64,000 nt of DNA from JAIPDZ01 sp034522175. Lineage in GTDB: Bacteria > Desulfobacterota > DSM-4660 > Desulfatiglandales > Desulfatiglandaceae. Location of the stretch: the NCBI GenBank assembly GCA_034522175.1, contig JAXHLQ010000001.1, forward strand, positions 4,402,001 through 4,466,000, given 5' to 3'. Below are positions 52,985-62,643 of this stretch, piece by piece; position 1 is the stretch's first letter, and each line of letters begins with the position of its first letter. The position numbers were made by a program, and so were the translations under genes. A model generated the notes under the pieces. That model did not search any database and was not told where the DNA came from. It saw nothing but the letters and a program-made list of their open reading frames with translations.

Positions 52985-54028
52985 TCAAGGCGTTTTTCGT
53001 CTCAGGCTCGGGATGGATTTCTGGTACTGCCTCACCGCATGGCGGTGGTCTTTCAGGGACGTTGAGAAATGATGACTCCCGTTGTTCTTGGATACGAAAT
53101 AGAGATAGTCGGTCTCCTCGGGCTGCAGCACCGCCAGAATGGCGTCCCTGCCCGGATTGGCGATGGGCCACGGGGGCAGCCCACGGGTGATGTACGTGTT
53201 ATACGGGGACGGGGTTTTGAGATCCTTTCGCGTCAGATTGCCGTCGAATTCCGCTATTCCGTAGATGACGGTGGGATCGCTTTCAAGGCGCATGCCCCGC
53301 TTCAGGCGATTCAGAAACACCCCGGCGATGAGCGGCCTTTCCCTCGGGAGCCCGGTCTCCTTTTCAACCATGGATGCCAGGGTGACCACTTCCGAAAGGC
53401 GCATGCCGGAGGCTTTGATCTGCTCATCCAAGGGGTCCACCACTTCATGGAACCGTTTGACCATGGTGTCGATGATGACATCCGAAGAGAGCCCCCGTGA
53501 AAACCGGTAGGTATCCGGGAAAAGGAACCCTTCGAGACTGGGCCCGGAAAGATTGTATTTCCGGACGATTTTCGGATCCTTTGCAAGGGCGATGAATTCG
53601 TCTCGGTCCGCCAGGCCTTTCTCCGCCAGCACGCTGCCGATCTGGGCCAGGGTGAAGCCTTCCGGGATGGTGACGTTATGGGTGAGGGTGCCGCCTCTTA
53701 AGAGCGTATCGAGAATCTTCACCGGGGGCATGCCGCTGTTGAGTCGATATTCGCCGGCTTTGATATGGGTCCCGTAGCCCATGAGTTTGCCCCAGAGGAG
53801 AAGCATCCGGCTTTCGCCGGTGATTCCCTCCGCCTCCAGCTTGTGGACCACCTGTCGAAGTGTCGCCCCGCGGGGAACCATGAATACTCGGCTTGGGCCG
53901 TCCTTTTCAGCCGGTATATAGAGGGAAGAAGCCGCTACAAAAAAAAGGCCTCCAAAGATCAGGAAAAGGATCCCGAGACACAACAGGAATCCCAGCTTCA
54001 TTTTCGGTTTTATGGGCACGATGTTCAT
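52985..54028 (-). CDS. mltG: Endolytic murein transglycosylase MltG
   Basis: 347 aa from ATG 54028 (MNIVPIKPKMKLGFLL); the open frame extends 14 codons to a TTG without support. N-terminal TM helix, then a LysM-like region (FMVPRGATLRQVVHKLEAEG) and the YceG domain: IPEGFTLAQIGSVLAEKG, LEGFLFPDTYRFSRG, the catalytic Glu in VTLASMVEKETGLPRERP, VFLNRLKRGMRLESDPTVIY, and YNTYITRGLPPWPIANPG. It cuts nascent glycan strands in the periplasm. It stands alone between the CoA-transferase operon and the divergent sat gene. Confidence 0.93.
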   Translation of the reverse strand: MNIVPIKPKMKLGFLLCLGILFLIFGGLFFVAASSLYIPAEKDGPSRVFMVPRGATLRQVVHKLEAEGITGESRMLLLWGKLMGYGTHIKAGEYRLNSGMPPVKILDTLLRGGTLTHNVTIPEGFTLAQIGSVLAEKGLADRDEFIALAKDPKIVRKYNLSGPSLEGFLFPDTYRFSRGLSSDVIIDTMVKRFHEVVDPLDEQIKASGMRLSEVVTLASMVEKETGLPRERPLIAGVFLNRLKRGMRLESDPTVIYGIAEFDGNLTRKDLKTPSPYNTYITRGLPPWPIANPGRDAILAVLQPEETDYLYFVSKNNGSHHFSTSLKDHRHAVRQYQKSIPSLRRKTP

Positions 54029-54361
54029 CCTCTCATGGGGGAAAATGGCAAAGGGCAGGCAGGAAGTCAAGGCTGGTTTCCTCCAGCGGGCCGGAAAGAT
54101 TCAAGGCGGCTTTTGGGGAGAGCCGTTGCCGGTCACGGAATAACAGGCCGGGCTCTCCTCCTGACGAACAGGAGGCCTTCGTGATCCATCTTTTGCCTTG
54201 AAAAAGGTAGGGTCGCTTCGTGTTGTAAACACCTCATCTTTCAGGGGAATAAAATTAAGAATATCGATTGGTTATGGAATTGTGCCTTGGCAGGGTTTTA
54301 TCCTGATTCGCCAGTCGCGCGCTTTTTAGGACCTTCTCGATCATTTGGTGATGATTTTTTC

Positions 54362-54389
54362 TTGACACCCTTGAAAATTCAGATATAAA
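54362..54389 (+). promoter_or_regulatory. Sigma70-type promoter for sat
   Basis: TTGACA at 54362-54367, 16-bp spacer, TATAAA at 54384-54389, about 105 bp before the sat ATG. This lies in a 467-bp gap after mltG that otherwise holds nothing recognised. Confidence 0.7.
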
Positions 54390-54495
54390 GGGTGCTTGTT
54401 CCAAAATGCACAAAGTAGCGCATTGGTCTAAAGTTGGTCTGAGGTTCCCATTTCGGGGCCCAAATTCTTAGAAACGAAAAAAGGAGGAAGTCATA

Positions 54496-55713
54496 ATGTC
54501 AAACCTGATACCGCCACATGGTAAAGAAGAAAAACTCATGCCGTTACTGCTGGAAGGTGCGGAGCTGGAGGCCGAAACCGAAAAGGCCAAGTCCTTGAAG
54601 CAGATGCAGATTACGTCGAGGGAAGCCTCGGATCTGATCATGATGGGAATCGGTGCTTTCACCCCGCTCACCGGTTTTATGACCAAGGCCGACTGGCAGG
54701 GCGTCTGCGACAAGTTTCTCATGGCAGACGGGACCTTCTGGCCGATCCCCATAACGGTTTCCACCGACGATGAAGACATCAAAGAGGGGGTTGAAATTGC
54801 CCTGGTGGATACGGAAACCGGGACCACCATCGCCACCATGACGGTCACCGAGAAGTACACCATTGACAAGGAACACGAATGCAAAAGCGTTTATACCACC
54901 ACGGATATGGAACACCCGGGGGTCCAGAAGGTGATGGACCAGGGCAAATACAACCTGGCGGGACCGGTGAAGGTGATCAGCGAGAGCTTCTACCCTGAGG
55001 AATTCAAGGAACTGTATCAGCGCCCGGCGGAATCGCGGAAGATGTTTGACGACCTGGGGTGGCGGCGGGTTGCGGCTCTCCAGCTCAGGAACCCCATGCA
55101 CCGTTCCCATGAGTTTCTGGCCAAGATCGCCGTAGAGGTCATGGACGGGGTCTACATCCACCAGCTGGTGGGGAAACTGAAAGCGGGCGATATCCCGGCG
55201 GATACGCGGGTCAAGGCCATCAGTGCCCTGGTGGATAACTGGTTTGTGGAAGGGACGGTTGTCCAGGGGGGGTATCCCATGGAGATGCGCTACGCCGGCC
55301 CGAGAGAGGCCCTCCTTCATGCCACATTCCGGCAGAATTACGGATGCAGCCACATGATCATCGGCCGTGACCATGCCGGCGTCGGCGACTACTACGGCCC
55401 CTTCGATGCCCAGCGCATCTTCAACGAGATTCCCGAAGGGGCGCTCAAGTGCGAGAACCTCAACATCGACTGGACTTTCCACTGTTACAAGTGCGGCGGC
55501 ATGGCCTCCATGAGAACCTGCCCCCATGGCAAAGAGGATCGACTCTTGCTTTCGGGAACCATGGTTCGAAAGACCCTGTCAGAGGGCGGAGAGCTTCCGC
55601 CGGAATTCTCACGGCCTGAGGTGGTGAAGATCCTTCAAAACTACTATCAGAATCTGGATGAAAAAGTTGAAGTCAAGCTGCACGGCGCAGCCACAGGCGA
55701 GGTGAAGAAGTGA
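54496..55713 (+). CDS. sat: Sulfate adenylyltransferase (ATP sulfurylase)
   Basis: 405 aa. ATG 54496 follows AAAAAAGGAGGAAG. Family motifs: FTPLTGFMTKADW, the nucleotide motif LQLRNPMHRSHEFL (QxRNPxHxxH), MRYAGPREALLHATFRQNYG, IIGRDHAGVGDYYGPFDAQ, and a Cys-containing segment FHCYKCGGMASMRTCPHG found in sulfate-reducer enzymes. It activates sulfate to adenosine 5'-phosphosulfate with ATP, releasing pyrophosphate, the first step of dissimilatory sulfate reduction. Single gene with its own promoter and a strong terminator after it. Confidence 0.97.
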   Translation: MSNLIPPHGKEEKLMPLLLEGAELEAETEKAKSLKQMQITSREASDLIMMGIGAFTPLTGFMTKADWQGVCDKFLMADGTFWPIPITVSTDDEDIKEGVEIALVDTETGTTIATMTVTEKYTIDKEHECKSVYTTTDMEHPGVQKVMDQGKYNLAGPVKVISESFYPEEFKELYQRPAESRKMFDDLGWRRVAALQLRNPMHRSHEFLAKIAVEVMDGVYIHQLVGKLKAGDIPADTRVKAISALVDNWFVEGTVVQGGYPMEMRYAGPREALLHATFRQNYGCSHMIIGRDHAGVGDYYGPFDAQRIFNEIPEGALKCENLNIDWTFHCYKCGGMASMRTCPHGKEDRLLLSGTMVRKTLSEGGELPPEFSRPEVVKILQNYYQNLDEKVEVKLHGAATGEVKK

Positions 55714-55719
55714 TGAAGG

Positions 55720-55755
55720 GGCATTCCTCCCCATTGGGGAGTGAATGCCTTTTTT
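55720..55755 (+). terminator. Intrinsic terminator after sat
   Basis: GGCATTC and CTCCCC pair with GGGGAG and GAATGCC (one T bulge) around loop ATT, followed by six T. Confidence 0.88.
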
Positions 55756-55880
55756 GTTCCTGTCTGAACTCGTGTCACCCTATCTTAATTCGGAAAGGAG
55801 GTGTGTTTCTCAAGGTCAATCTGTAGGTGAGCAGTAAGAACTTTTTATGATGTTCAATTGTGAATTCAGGAGGTAAAATA

Positions 55881-56312
55881 ATGCCAAGTTTTGTAATTAC
55901 AGAGAAATGTGATGGTTGCAAAGGGCAGGATAAAACCGCGTGTATGTACATCTGCCCCAACGACCTGATGTACCTGGATATGGAAAAGATGAAGGCATAT
56001 AACCGGGATCCTTCCATGTGCTGGGAATGCCAGTGCTGCGTCAAGATCTGCCCTCAGCAGGCCATGGATGTCCGTGGATATGCGGACTTTATCCCCTTGG
56101 GCGCCAGCTGCGTGCCCCTGAGAGGGTCTGAGGATATCATGTGGACGGTCAAGTTCCGTGACGGTAGTGTCAAGCGGTTCAAATTCCCCATCCGGACCAC
56201 CGAAGAGGGGACCGCGGATCCATCGGGCGGATATGCCACGCATGATGACATTAACAACGAAGCCTTAGCCACCGAGCCCGAATCTCTGGGCGTCGATGTG
56301 CCCACAGTATAG
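55881..56312 (+). CDS. aprB: Adenylylsulfate reductase beta subunit
   Basis: 143 aa. ATG 55881 follows CAGGAGGTAAAATA. Two 4Fe-4S clusters: CDGCKGQDKTACMYICP near residues 9-25 and CWECQCCVKICPQQAM near 47-60. The C-terminal tail (FKFPIRTTEEGTADPSGG) wraps the alpha subunit in known structures. It relays electrons to the FAD of AprA, where APS is reduced to sulfite and AMP in the cytoplasm. It precedes aprA by 19 bp. Confidence 0.96.
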   Translation: MPSFVITEKCDGCKGQDKTACMYICPNDLMYLDMEKMKAYNRDPSMCWECQCCVKICPQQAMDVRGYADFIPLGASCVPLRGSEDIMWTVKFRDGSVKRFKFPIRTTEEGTADPSGGYATHDDINNEALATEPESLGVDVPTV

Positions 56313-56331
56313 AGAAAGGAGGTATTTAGAA

Positions 56332-58215
56332 ATGGCGAATTTTGAAACAGTAGAAGTTAGCACTGACCTCCTGATTCTCGGTGGGGGATTTTCAGCGTGT
56401 GGTGTGGCCACAGAGGCCGCATACTGGGCCAAGAAGAACGGCCTGAAGATAACCTTAGTGGACAAGGCGGCGCTCGATCGAAGTGGTGCCGTGGCCATGG
56501 GTCTGTCCGCCATCAACCAGTATGTGGGGTTGAGAGATGGTGATAATACCTGCGAGGACTACGTGCGCTATGTGCGTCAGGACCTGATGGGTATTTCCCG
56601 GGAAGACCTGGTCTACAATATTGCCCGTCATGTGGACTCCACCGTGCATCTGTTCGAGAAATGGGGTCTTAAGATCTGGACGGACGAAGAAGGGAAGTAT
56701 GTTCATGAAGGCCGCTGGCAGCTCATGATCAATGGCGAATCCTACAAGATTATCATTGCTGAGGCCGCCAAGAACGCCATCGCAGATGCCGGTGGTGAGA
56801 TCTATGAAAGGGTCTTCATTGTCGAGCCCCTGATGGATGGCAACAAGTGTGTGGGGGCAGTCGGTTTCAGCACCCGGGAAGAGAAATTCTATGTGTTCAA
56901 GGCCAAGGCGACGGTGGCCACCATGGGTGGCGCGGTTCACGTGTTCAGGCCCAGGTCGGTTGGTGAGGGTTTTGGACGTTCCTGGTATCCGCCGTTCAAC
57001 ACCGGCTCCAGTGCCTATTTCACCATCAAGGCCGGCGCGGAGATGACCTGTCAGGAAGTGAGGTTTATTCCGGTCCGGTTCAAGGATGCATACGGTCCCG
57101 TGGGCGCCTGGTTCCTCCTCTTCAAGTCGAGAGCCATCAGTGCAGAGGGCGGCGAATACATGGCGGTCCGCAAGGACGAACTCCAGAACTGGGCCCCCTA
57201 TGGCCTGGCCAAACCCATTCCGGCGAACCTGAGAAACTACCTCGGCATGCTGGATGTAGATGCGGGCTTGGGTCCCCTGTATATGGAGACGGACGAGGCC
57301 ATTAACAAAATCGCCGACGAATTCAAAGATGATCCCAAGGCCTTCAAGAAGAAAATGAAAGAGCTGGAGGCCGAGGCATGGGAAGACTTTCTGGATATGA
57401 CCATTTCCCAGGCCCATCTGTGGGCGGCTTTAAATGTCAAGCCCGAGGAAAAACACTCTGAGATCGCAGCCTGTGAGCCCTACTTCATCGGTTCCCACTC
57501 CGGTGCCTCCGGTGCCTGGGTGAGCGGACCGGAAGATATGGATACCCCCTATAAGTGGGGTTATGCCAATATGTGCACGGTGGACGCCCTCTTTGCGGCG
57601 GGCGATGCCTCAGGCGCATCCAGCCACAAGTTTTCCTCCGGTTCCCATGCTGAAGGCCGTATCGTGGGTAAGGCGGCCATCAAGTATATCGTGGAAAAGG
57701 GCGCGGAGCCCAATGTGGACGGCACGAAGGTCGATGAGCTCAAGACCAAGATCCTGAATCCTCTGGATCGCTATCCACAGTTCTCCAAAGAGACCACAGA
57801 TCCCATGATCAACCCCAACTACCTGCTGTGGCGTCAGTTCATGGATCGTCTCCAGAAGATCATGGACGAGTATGCAGGCGGTGTGACCGCGGCCTTCAAG
57901 ACCAGCAAAGCCAATCTGGAAAGGGCCATGGAACTGTTCGTATATCTGAAGGAAGACTCCGAGAAGCTGGCTGCCGAAGACATTTACTCTCTGGAGCGGT
58001 GCTGGGAGAACATGCACCGGATGTGGCAGGCCGAGGCCCATGTCAGGACCATGCTGTTCCGTGAGGAAACCCGATGGCCCGGTTATTATTTCAGGTCCGA
58101 CACACCCAAGATGGATGAAGAGAACTGGCACTGTTTCGCCAACTGCCGGTACGATCCTGCGAGCGGTGAGTGGGAGATGAGCAAGAAGGATGTGTGGAAC
58201 ATTCCGGGTGTATAA
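56332..58215 (+). CDS. aprA: Adenylylsulfate reductase alpha subunit
   Basis: 627 aa. ATG 56332 follows GAAAGGAGGTATTTAGAA. FAD-binding start DLLILGGGFSACGVATEAAY, then DKAALDRSGAVAMGLSAINQ, MGGAVHVFRPRSVGEGFGRS, GSHSGASGAWVSGPEDMD, GDASGASSHKFSSGSHAEGR. The C-terminal helical part ends FANCRYDPASGEWEMSKKD. It belongs to the fumarate reductase-type flavoproteins and reduces APS with electrons from the Qmo complex through AprB. A strong hairpin terminator follows. Confidence 0.97.
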   Translation: MANFETVEVSTDLLILGGGFSACGVATEAAYWAKKNGLKITLVDKAALDRSGAVAMGLSAINQYVGLRDGDNTCEDYVRYVRQDLMGISREDLVYNIARHVDSTVHLFEKWGLKIWTDEEGKYVHEGRWQLMINGESYKIIIAEAAKNAIADAGGEIYERVFIVEPLMDGNKCVGAVGFSTREEKFYVFKAKATVATMGGAVHVFRPRSVGEGFGRSWYPPFNTGSSAYFTIKAGAEMTCQEVRFIPVRFKDAYGPVGAWFLLFKSRAISAEGGEYMAVRKDELQNWAPYGLAKPIPANLRNYLGMLDVDAGLGPLYMETDEAINKIADEFKDDPKAFKKKMKELEAEAWEDFLDMTISQAHLWAALNVKPEEKHSEIAACEPYFIGSHSGASGAWVSGPEDMDTPYKWGYANMCTVDALFAAGDASGASSHKFSSGSHAEGRIVGKAAIKYIVEKGAEPNVDGTKVDELKTKILNPLDRYPQFSKETTDPMINPNYLLWRQFMDRLQKIMDEYAGGVTAAFKTSKANLERAMELFVYLKEDSEKLAAEDIYSLERCWENMHRMWQAEAHVRTMLFREETRWPGYYFRSDTPKMDEENWHCFANCRYDPASGEWEMSKKDVWNIPGV

Positions 58216-58235
58216 CCCTTAACGTTTATTCAAAC

Positions 58236-58278
58236 ATGCTCCAGGCGTCCTCAAGGAAGTGGATGCCTGGAGCATTTT
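58236..58278 (+). terminator. Hairpin terminator after aprBA
   Basis: 15-bp stem ATGCTCCAGGCGTCC/GGATGCCTGGAGCAT (one G-U pair), 10-nt loop, then TTTT. The T tract is short, so termination may be partial. Confidence 0.75.
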
Positions 58279-58380
58279 CGTAATGTAGGGTGCTTCTCTA
58301 TTGCCCGGGCCCCATCAATCAGCGTATCTGGTCAGTGAACATTTAGCCAATCCAATGCCTTTGATGCGGAAAAATGGGTA

Positions 58381-58409
58381 TTGACGAAATACGCTTTTTG
58401 TATTATGAG
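58381..58409 (+). promoter_or_regulatory. Candidate promoter for the qmo-hdr operon
   Basis: TTGACG at 58381-58386, 17-bp spacer, TATGAG at 58404-58409; start codon 53 bp on. Confidence 0.5.
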
Positions 58410-58461
58410 GGCGGTGATCTTTCGCGCGCAAACTCAATAAAATATAAGCTTGGAGGAGACA

Positions 58462-59730
58462 ATGGCAGATGTTGAAACGACAAACCAGAGCATATTAGTG
58501 GTTGGCGGGGGGATGAGCGGGATCACGGCCGCCCTGGAAGCGGCTGAGGCCGGGTATGATGTGGTATTGATTGAGAAAAACCCCTATCTCGGGGGCCGTG
58601 TGACGCAGCTCTACCAGTATTTTCCAAAGTTGTGCCCGCCCAACTGTGGCCTGGAAATTAATTTCCGGCGAATGAGGCAGAATCCCAAAATTCGCTTTTT
58701 CACTATGGCCGAGGTGGCGGGCATATCGGGGCAGGAGGGGGATTACGATGTGACCATCAAGCTGTCTCCCCGTTATGTGAATGAGAAATGTACCTGCTGC
58801 GGGAAGTGTGCCGAGGTCTGTGAGGTCGAGATCGACAACCCGTTTAACTACGGAATGGACAAAATTAAGGCCGCTTATCTCCCCCACGAATTTGCCTTCC
58901 CCATGAGATATGTTCTGGATCCCTCCATCGCGGGGACCGACGAGGGGAAGAAGTGTTTCGAAGCCTGCGAATACGGCGCCATCGATCTAAACATGGAAGC
59001 CTCGACCTTTGATTTGAAAGCGGGTGCCATTGTCTGGGCCGCGGGGTGGAATCCCTTTGAGGCGGAAAAAGTCGATTACTACGGGTTTGGGGAATATCCG
59101 AATGTCATCACCAACGTGATGTTGGAGCGGATGGCCTCCCCCAGCGGGCCTACCGGCGGTAAGATCCTGAGGCCCTCGGATCAGAAAGAGGCCAAGAACA
59201 TCGCCTTTATCCAGTGTGCGGGTTCAAGGGATGAAAACTATCTCCCCTACTGCTCCGGCATCTGCTGTCTGGCCTCTTTGAAGCAGACCACTTATGTGAG
59301 GGAACAGCAGCCGGACTGTGATGTAACGATCTTTTTCATTGATATCCGGGCCCTCGACAGGCTGGAAGATTTTTACACCAAGGTGCAGGAAGATGAAAAG
59401 GTGACCTTTATCAAGAGCAAAATCGCCAACATCACGGAAGATGAGGAGACGGGGAGCCTGCTGCTGGAAGGGGAAAATACGAGGACGGGCGAACAGATCC
59501 TCATGAATTTCGACCTGGTGGTGCTGGCAACCGGTATGGTCCCCAATCAAATCGATATAGAGACCCCGCCCGATGTCACCAACGACGAATACGGGTTTCT
59601 GACAAATGATCCGGAGAAACCGGGCGTCTACGGGGCCGGTTGCTCGAGGAGGCCGACAGACGTGGCTTCGTCTGTTCAGGACGCCACTGCAGCGGCTTTA
59701 AAAGCTATCCAATCAATCGCGAGGAGGTAA
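58462..59730 (+). CDS. qmoA: Quinone-interacting oxidoreductase subunit A (HdrA-like flavoprotein)
   Basis: 422 aa from ATG 58462, preceded by TTGGAGGAGACA. FAD motif ILVVGGGMSGITAALEAAEA, the HdrA-type segment YQYFPKLCPPNCGLEINFRR, Cys cluster CTCCGKCAEVCEVE near residue 112, IAFIQCAGSRDENYLPYCSGICC, and a C-terminal GVYGAGCSRRPTDVASSVQD. As part of Qmo it passes electrons toward APS reductase. It lies after aprA with its own promoter and 4 bp before qmoB. Confidence 0.95.
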   Translation: MADVETTNQSILVVGGGMSGITAALEAAEAGYDVVLIEKNPYLGGRVTQLYQYFPKLCPPNCGLEINFRRMRQNPKIRFFTMAEVAGISGQEGDYDVTIKLSPRYVNEKCTCCGKCAEVCEVEIDNPFNYGMDKIKAAYLPHEFAFPMRYVLDPSIAGTDEGKKCFEACEYGAIDLNMEASTFDLKAGAIVWAAGWNPFEAEKVDYYGFGEYPNVITNVMLERMASPSGPTGGKILRPSDQKEAKNIAFIQCAGSRDENYLPYCSGICCLASLKQTTYVREQQPDCDVTIFFIDIRALDRLEDFYTKVQEDEKVTFIKSKIANITEDEETGSLLLEGENTRTGEQILMNFDLVVLATGMVPNQIDIETPPDVTNDEYGFLTNDPEKPGVYGAGCSRRPTDVASSVQDATAAALKAIQSIARR

Positions 59731-59734
59731 CTCG

Positions 59735-61966
59735 ATGGACAAAAAGACAGCATTATATATTTGCACGGGATGCGGCATTGGAGATGCCCTCGACATAGAG
59801 CAGCTTAAAGAGGAAGGTACAGAAGATTTCACCATCGCCGAGATCAAGGACCATCCATTCTTATGCGGTGCTGAAGGGGTTGAACTCATCAAGAAGGACA
59901 TTGAAGAAGAAGGGATCAACACCATCATCATTGCGGCCTGTTCCCAGCGGGTGAATTATGATGTGTTCGATTTTGGTCCGGATAAGATTGTAGACCGGGC
60001 CAATTTGCGCGAGCATGTGGCCTGGAGCCAGCCTGCCGGGGAAGAAGACACCCAGATGCTGGCAGAAGATATCCTGAGGCTGAGCTGCTCCCGCGCGGAC
60101 AACACCCAATTGCCCGAACCCTATGCGCCGGAGGAGGAATTCAGCAAGGATATCCTGGTGGTCGGCGGCGGGCTGACTGGAATGACTGCTGCGCTGGAGA
60201 CGGCCAAGGCGGGATACCAAGCCATTCTGGTAGAAAGGGAAGCGCAATTGGGCGGCTTCCTGGCCAGGATGAAACAACGGGTCACATTGCCTTACAAGGA
60301 ATTGACTGAAACCGGTGCCGAGGCCCTCGTTAATGAAGTGACCGAACATCCCAAGATCAAGGTTTACACCTCAGCTACCGTGGAAAAGATTGAGGGGGGT
60401 CCGGGTGTCTACTCGGTGGATATTAAATCCAACGGCGATGCAGTGAGTGAGCGCGTCGGTGCGGTGGTTCAGGCCACGGGCTGGGTGCCCTACGATGCCA
60501 ATAAGCTGGGGCATCTCGGGTATGGCCAACTTAAGGACGTGGTCACCAATGTGGAACTGGAAGAGATGGCGGCGGCGGGCAAAATTACCCGGCCATCTGA
60601 CGGGAGCGAGGTCAAAAATGCCCTCTTTATCCAGTGCGCGGGATCGCGTGATCCTGAGCATTTGCCCTACTGTTCTTCGGTCTGCTGCCTCGTCTCCATG
60701 AAACAGGCCACCTATCTTAAGGAGCAGAACCCCGAAGGGGCCAGTTATATCCTCTACAAGGATGTGCGGACCGTGGGCCAGTCAGAGGATTTTTACCGAA
60801 AGGCCCAGGAGGACGGCAATATCTTCATTCGGGGCGAAGCGGTTAATGTGGGTGAAGAAGGCGGCAAGCTCTTCGTTGAAGCCGATGATGAACTGCTGGG
60901 CGAGAAGGTCAAGGTGGAAGAACTGGATCTCGTGGTCCTGGCCGTGGGCATGGTGCCGGCCTCCAAGCCCGTGACCACGCCAAGGATCAAGGCCCCGGCG
61001 GATACGGAAGGGGCCGATGAACAGGGCATGATCGAGGTCCTGCCCGATTCGGGATTTTTTGCCAACAGCGCCCTGAACCTGGCTTATCGCCAGGGGCCCG
61101 AACTCCCCACACTAAAATATGGGTTCCCGGATTCCCATTTTATCTGTTTTCCCTATGAAACGCGGCGTACCGGTGTATACAGTGCCGGATGTGTGAAACG
61201 ACCCATGGAAACCGCCAAGGTGATTGATGACGCGGCCGGGGCGGCCATGAAGGCCATCCAGTGTACGGAATTGACGTCCGAAGGGAAGGCGGTCCATCCC
61301 AGGGCCGGGGACACGAGCTTTCCGGAATTTAACATGCAACGGTGCACCCAGTGCAAACGGTGTACGGAAGAGTGTCCCTTCGGTGCCATCAATGAAGACG
61401 AAAAGGCCAATCCCCTGCCGAATCCCACCCGCTGCCGCAGGTGTGGTGTCTGTATGGGGGCCTGCCCGGAGCGGATTATCTCTTTCAAGAACTATTCAGT
61501 GCGCATGATCGGTCAGATGGTGAAAGCCGTCCATGTGCCGGAAGAGGATGAAGAGAAGCCCCGGGTGATCTGCCTCATCTGCGAGAACGATGCCTATCCC
61601 GCTTTGGATATGGCAGGAATCAAGCGGATGAAGTGGAGCCCCTACGTACGCTTCATCCCCTTGCGGTGTCTGGGATCCATGAACCTGGTCTGGATTGCAG
61701 ATGCGCTCTCCCGGGGGATCGACGGTATTCTCCTTTTGGGGTGCCGGCACGGGGATGACTATCAGTGTCACTTTGTCAAAGGGAGTGAACTTGCGGAGAC
61801 GCGGCTGGGCAAGGTGTCTGAGACCCTGGACCGGCTGGCACTGGAGTCCGAACGTGTGAAATTCGAGGAAGTGGGGATCACCGATTATGAACGAATCCCC
61901 AAGATCATTGATAAGTTTATGGAGAAGCTGGAAGAAGTAGGCCCCAATCCATACAAGGGCTGGTAA
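59735..61966 (+). CDS. qmoB: Quinone-interacting oxidoreductase subunit B (HdrA-like with MvhD-type tail)
   Basis: 743 aa. N-terminal CTGCGIGDALDIEQL module, FAD motif ILVVGGGLTGMTAALETAKA near 140, ALFIQCAGSRDPEHLPYCSS, two 4Fe-4S clusters CTQCKRCTEECPFGAIN and CRRCGVCMGACPERII near 540-590, then an MvhD-like domain with VICLICENDAYPALDMAG and LLGCRHGDDYQCHFVKG. This is the full QmoB architecture. The last part resembles the subunit that links HdrA to hydrogenase or other donors. Ribosome site is GAGGAGGTAA. 86 bp separate it from hdrC. Confidence 0.95.
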   Translation: MDKKTALYICTGCGIGDALDIEQLKEEGTEDFTIAEIKDHPFLCGAEGVELIKKDIEEEGINTIIIAACSQRVNYDVFDFGPDKIVDRANLREHVAWSQPAGEEDTQMLAEDILRLSCSRADNTQLPEPYAPEEEFSKDILVVGGGLTGMTAALETAKAGYQAILVEREAQLGGFLARMKQRVTLPYKELTETGAEALVNEVTEHPKIKVYTSATVEKIEGGPGVYSVDIKSNGDAVSERVGAVVQATGWVPYDANKLGHLGYGQLKDVVTNVELEEMAAAGKITRPSDGSEVKNALFIQCAGSRDPEHLPYCSSVCCLVSMKQATYLKEQNPEGASYILYKDVRTVGQSEDFYRKAQEDGNIFIRGEAVNVGEEGGKLFVEADDELLGEKVKVEELDLVVLAVGMVPASKPVTTPRIKAPADTEGADEQGMIEVLPDSGFFANSALNLAYRQGPELPTLKYGFPDSHFICFPYETRRTGVYSAGCVKRPMETAKVIDDAAGAAMKAIQCTELTSEGKAVHPRAGDTSFPEFNMQRCTQCKRCTEECPFGAINEDEKANPLPNPTRCRRCGVCMGACPERIISFKNYSVRMIGQMVKAVHVPEEDEEKPRVICLICENDAYPALDMAGIKRMKWSPYVRFIPLRCLGSMNLVWIADALSRGIDGILLLGCRHGDDYQCHFVKGSELAETRLGKVSETLDRLALESERVKFEEVGITDYERIPKIIDKFMEKLEEVGPNPYKGW

Positions 61967-62052
61967 TCGGATTGATGATTGGTGATTGGTGATTGAGACA
62001 CCTACCGCCAGCAATTGTCAATATTCGATATTCAATTAAAAAGAGGTCGCTT

Positions 62053-62643
62053 ATGGAAACAATGATCAATTACGATCCTACCTTTGCCGAAGAGGTCTTT
62101 CAGAACGTCGACGCAGGGGAAGAGATCAAGATGTGCATGAACTGCGGTGTGTGTGCAGGATCTTGCCCCCTGCGCCACGAAATGGACTATCCTCCCCGGC
62201 AGATTTTTTCGCTGATCCGGTCTGGAAAGCGGGATGAGGTACTCAACAGCAAGTCCATTATGCTTTGCACCTCCTGCTACACCTGCGTGGTCAAGTGCCC
62301 CAGATCCATACCGGTGATGGATGTCATGCATGGGCTGGCCCATTACGCCATCAAACAGGGAATTTTGACCCGGAAACTGACGGCAAGCTTCGGCGGGGAG
62401 TTCTGGAACCAGGTGTACCGGCTGGGCCGGGTGGATGAAAAGGATCTCCCGAGACGCGTGTTTTTCTCCCAGGGACTCGTTGAGGGGATCAAAAGCATGC
62501 TCGGTTTTATGGATATCGGTATCCGGTTGATGCTTCATCGGCGGATGAAACTGCTGCCGGAGAAGAAAATCAAGGGGATTGAGTCCATGCGCAAGATGTT
62601 GGACAAGGCTGAGAAACTCGGGAAAGGGGGTACCGTCGCATGA
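62053..62643 (+). CDS. hdrC: HdrC-like iron-sulfur protein of the Qmo-Hdr complex
   Basis: 196 aa from ATG 62053, behind AAGAGGTCGC. Two 4Fe-4S motifs: CMNCGVCAGSCPL near 33 and CTSCYTCVVKCPRS near 77. No TM helices. It matches HdrC, or the soluble front part of QmoC, and ends in a basic helix. It transfers electrons between HdrB and the flavin subunits. Coupled to hdrB by an ATGA overlap. Its presence here, with hdrB, takes the place usually held by membrane-bound qmoC. Confidence 0.9.
   Translation: METMINYDPTFAEEVFQNVDAGEEIKMCMNCGVCAGSCPLRHEMDYPPRQIFSLIRSGKRDEVLNSKSIMLCTSCYTCVVKCPRSIPVMDVMHGLAHYAIKQGILTRKLTASFGGEFWNQVYRLGRVDEKDLPRRVFFSQGLVEGIKSMLGFMDIGIRLMLHRRMKLLPEKKIKGIESMRKMLDKAEKLGKGGTVA

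Noticed and set aside
61970..62000. Tandem GATTGGT-type repeats between qmoB and hdrC
   Set aside because: Three short imperfect copies in spacer DNA; too small to claim function.
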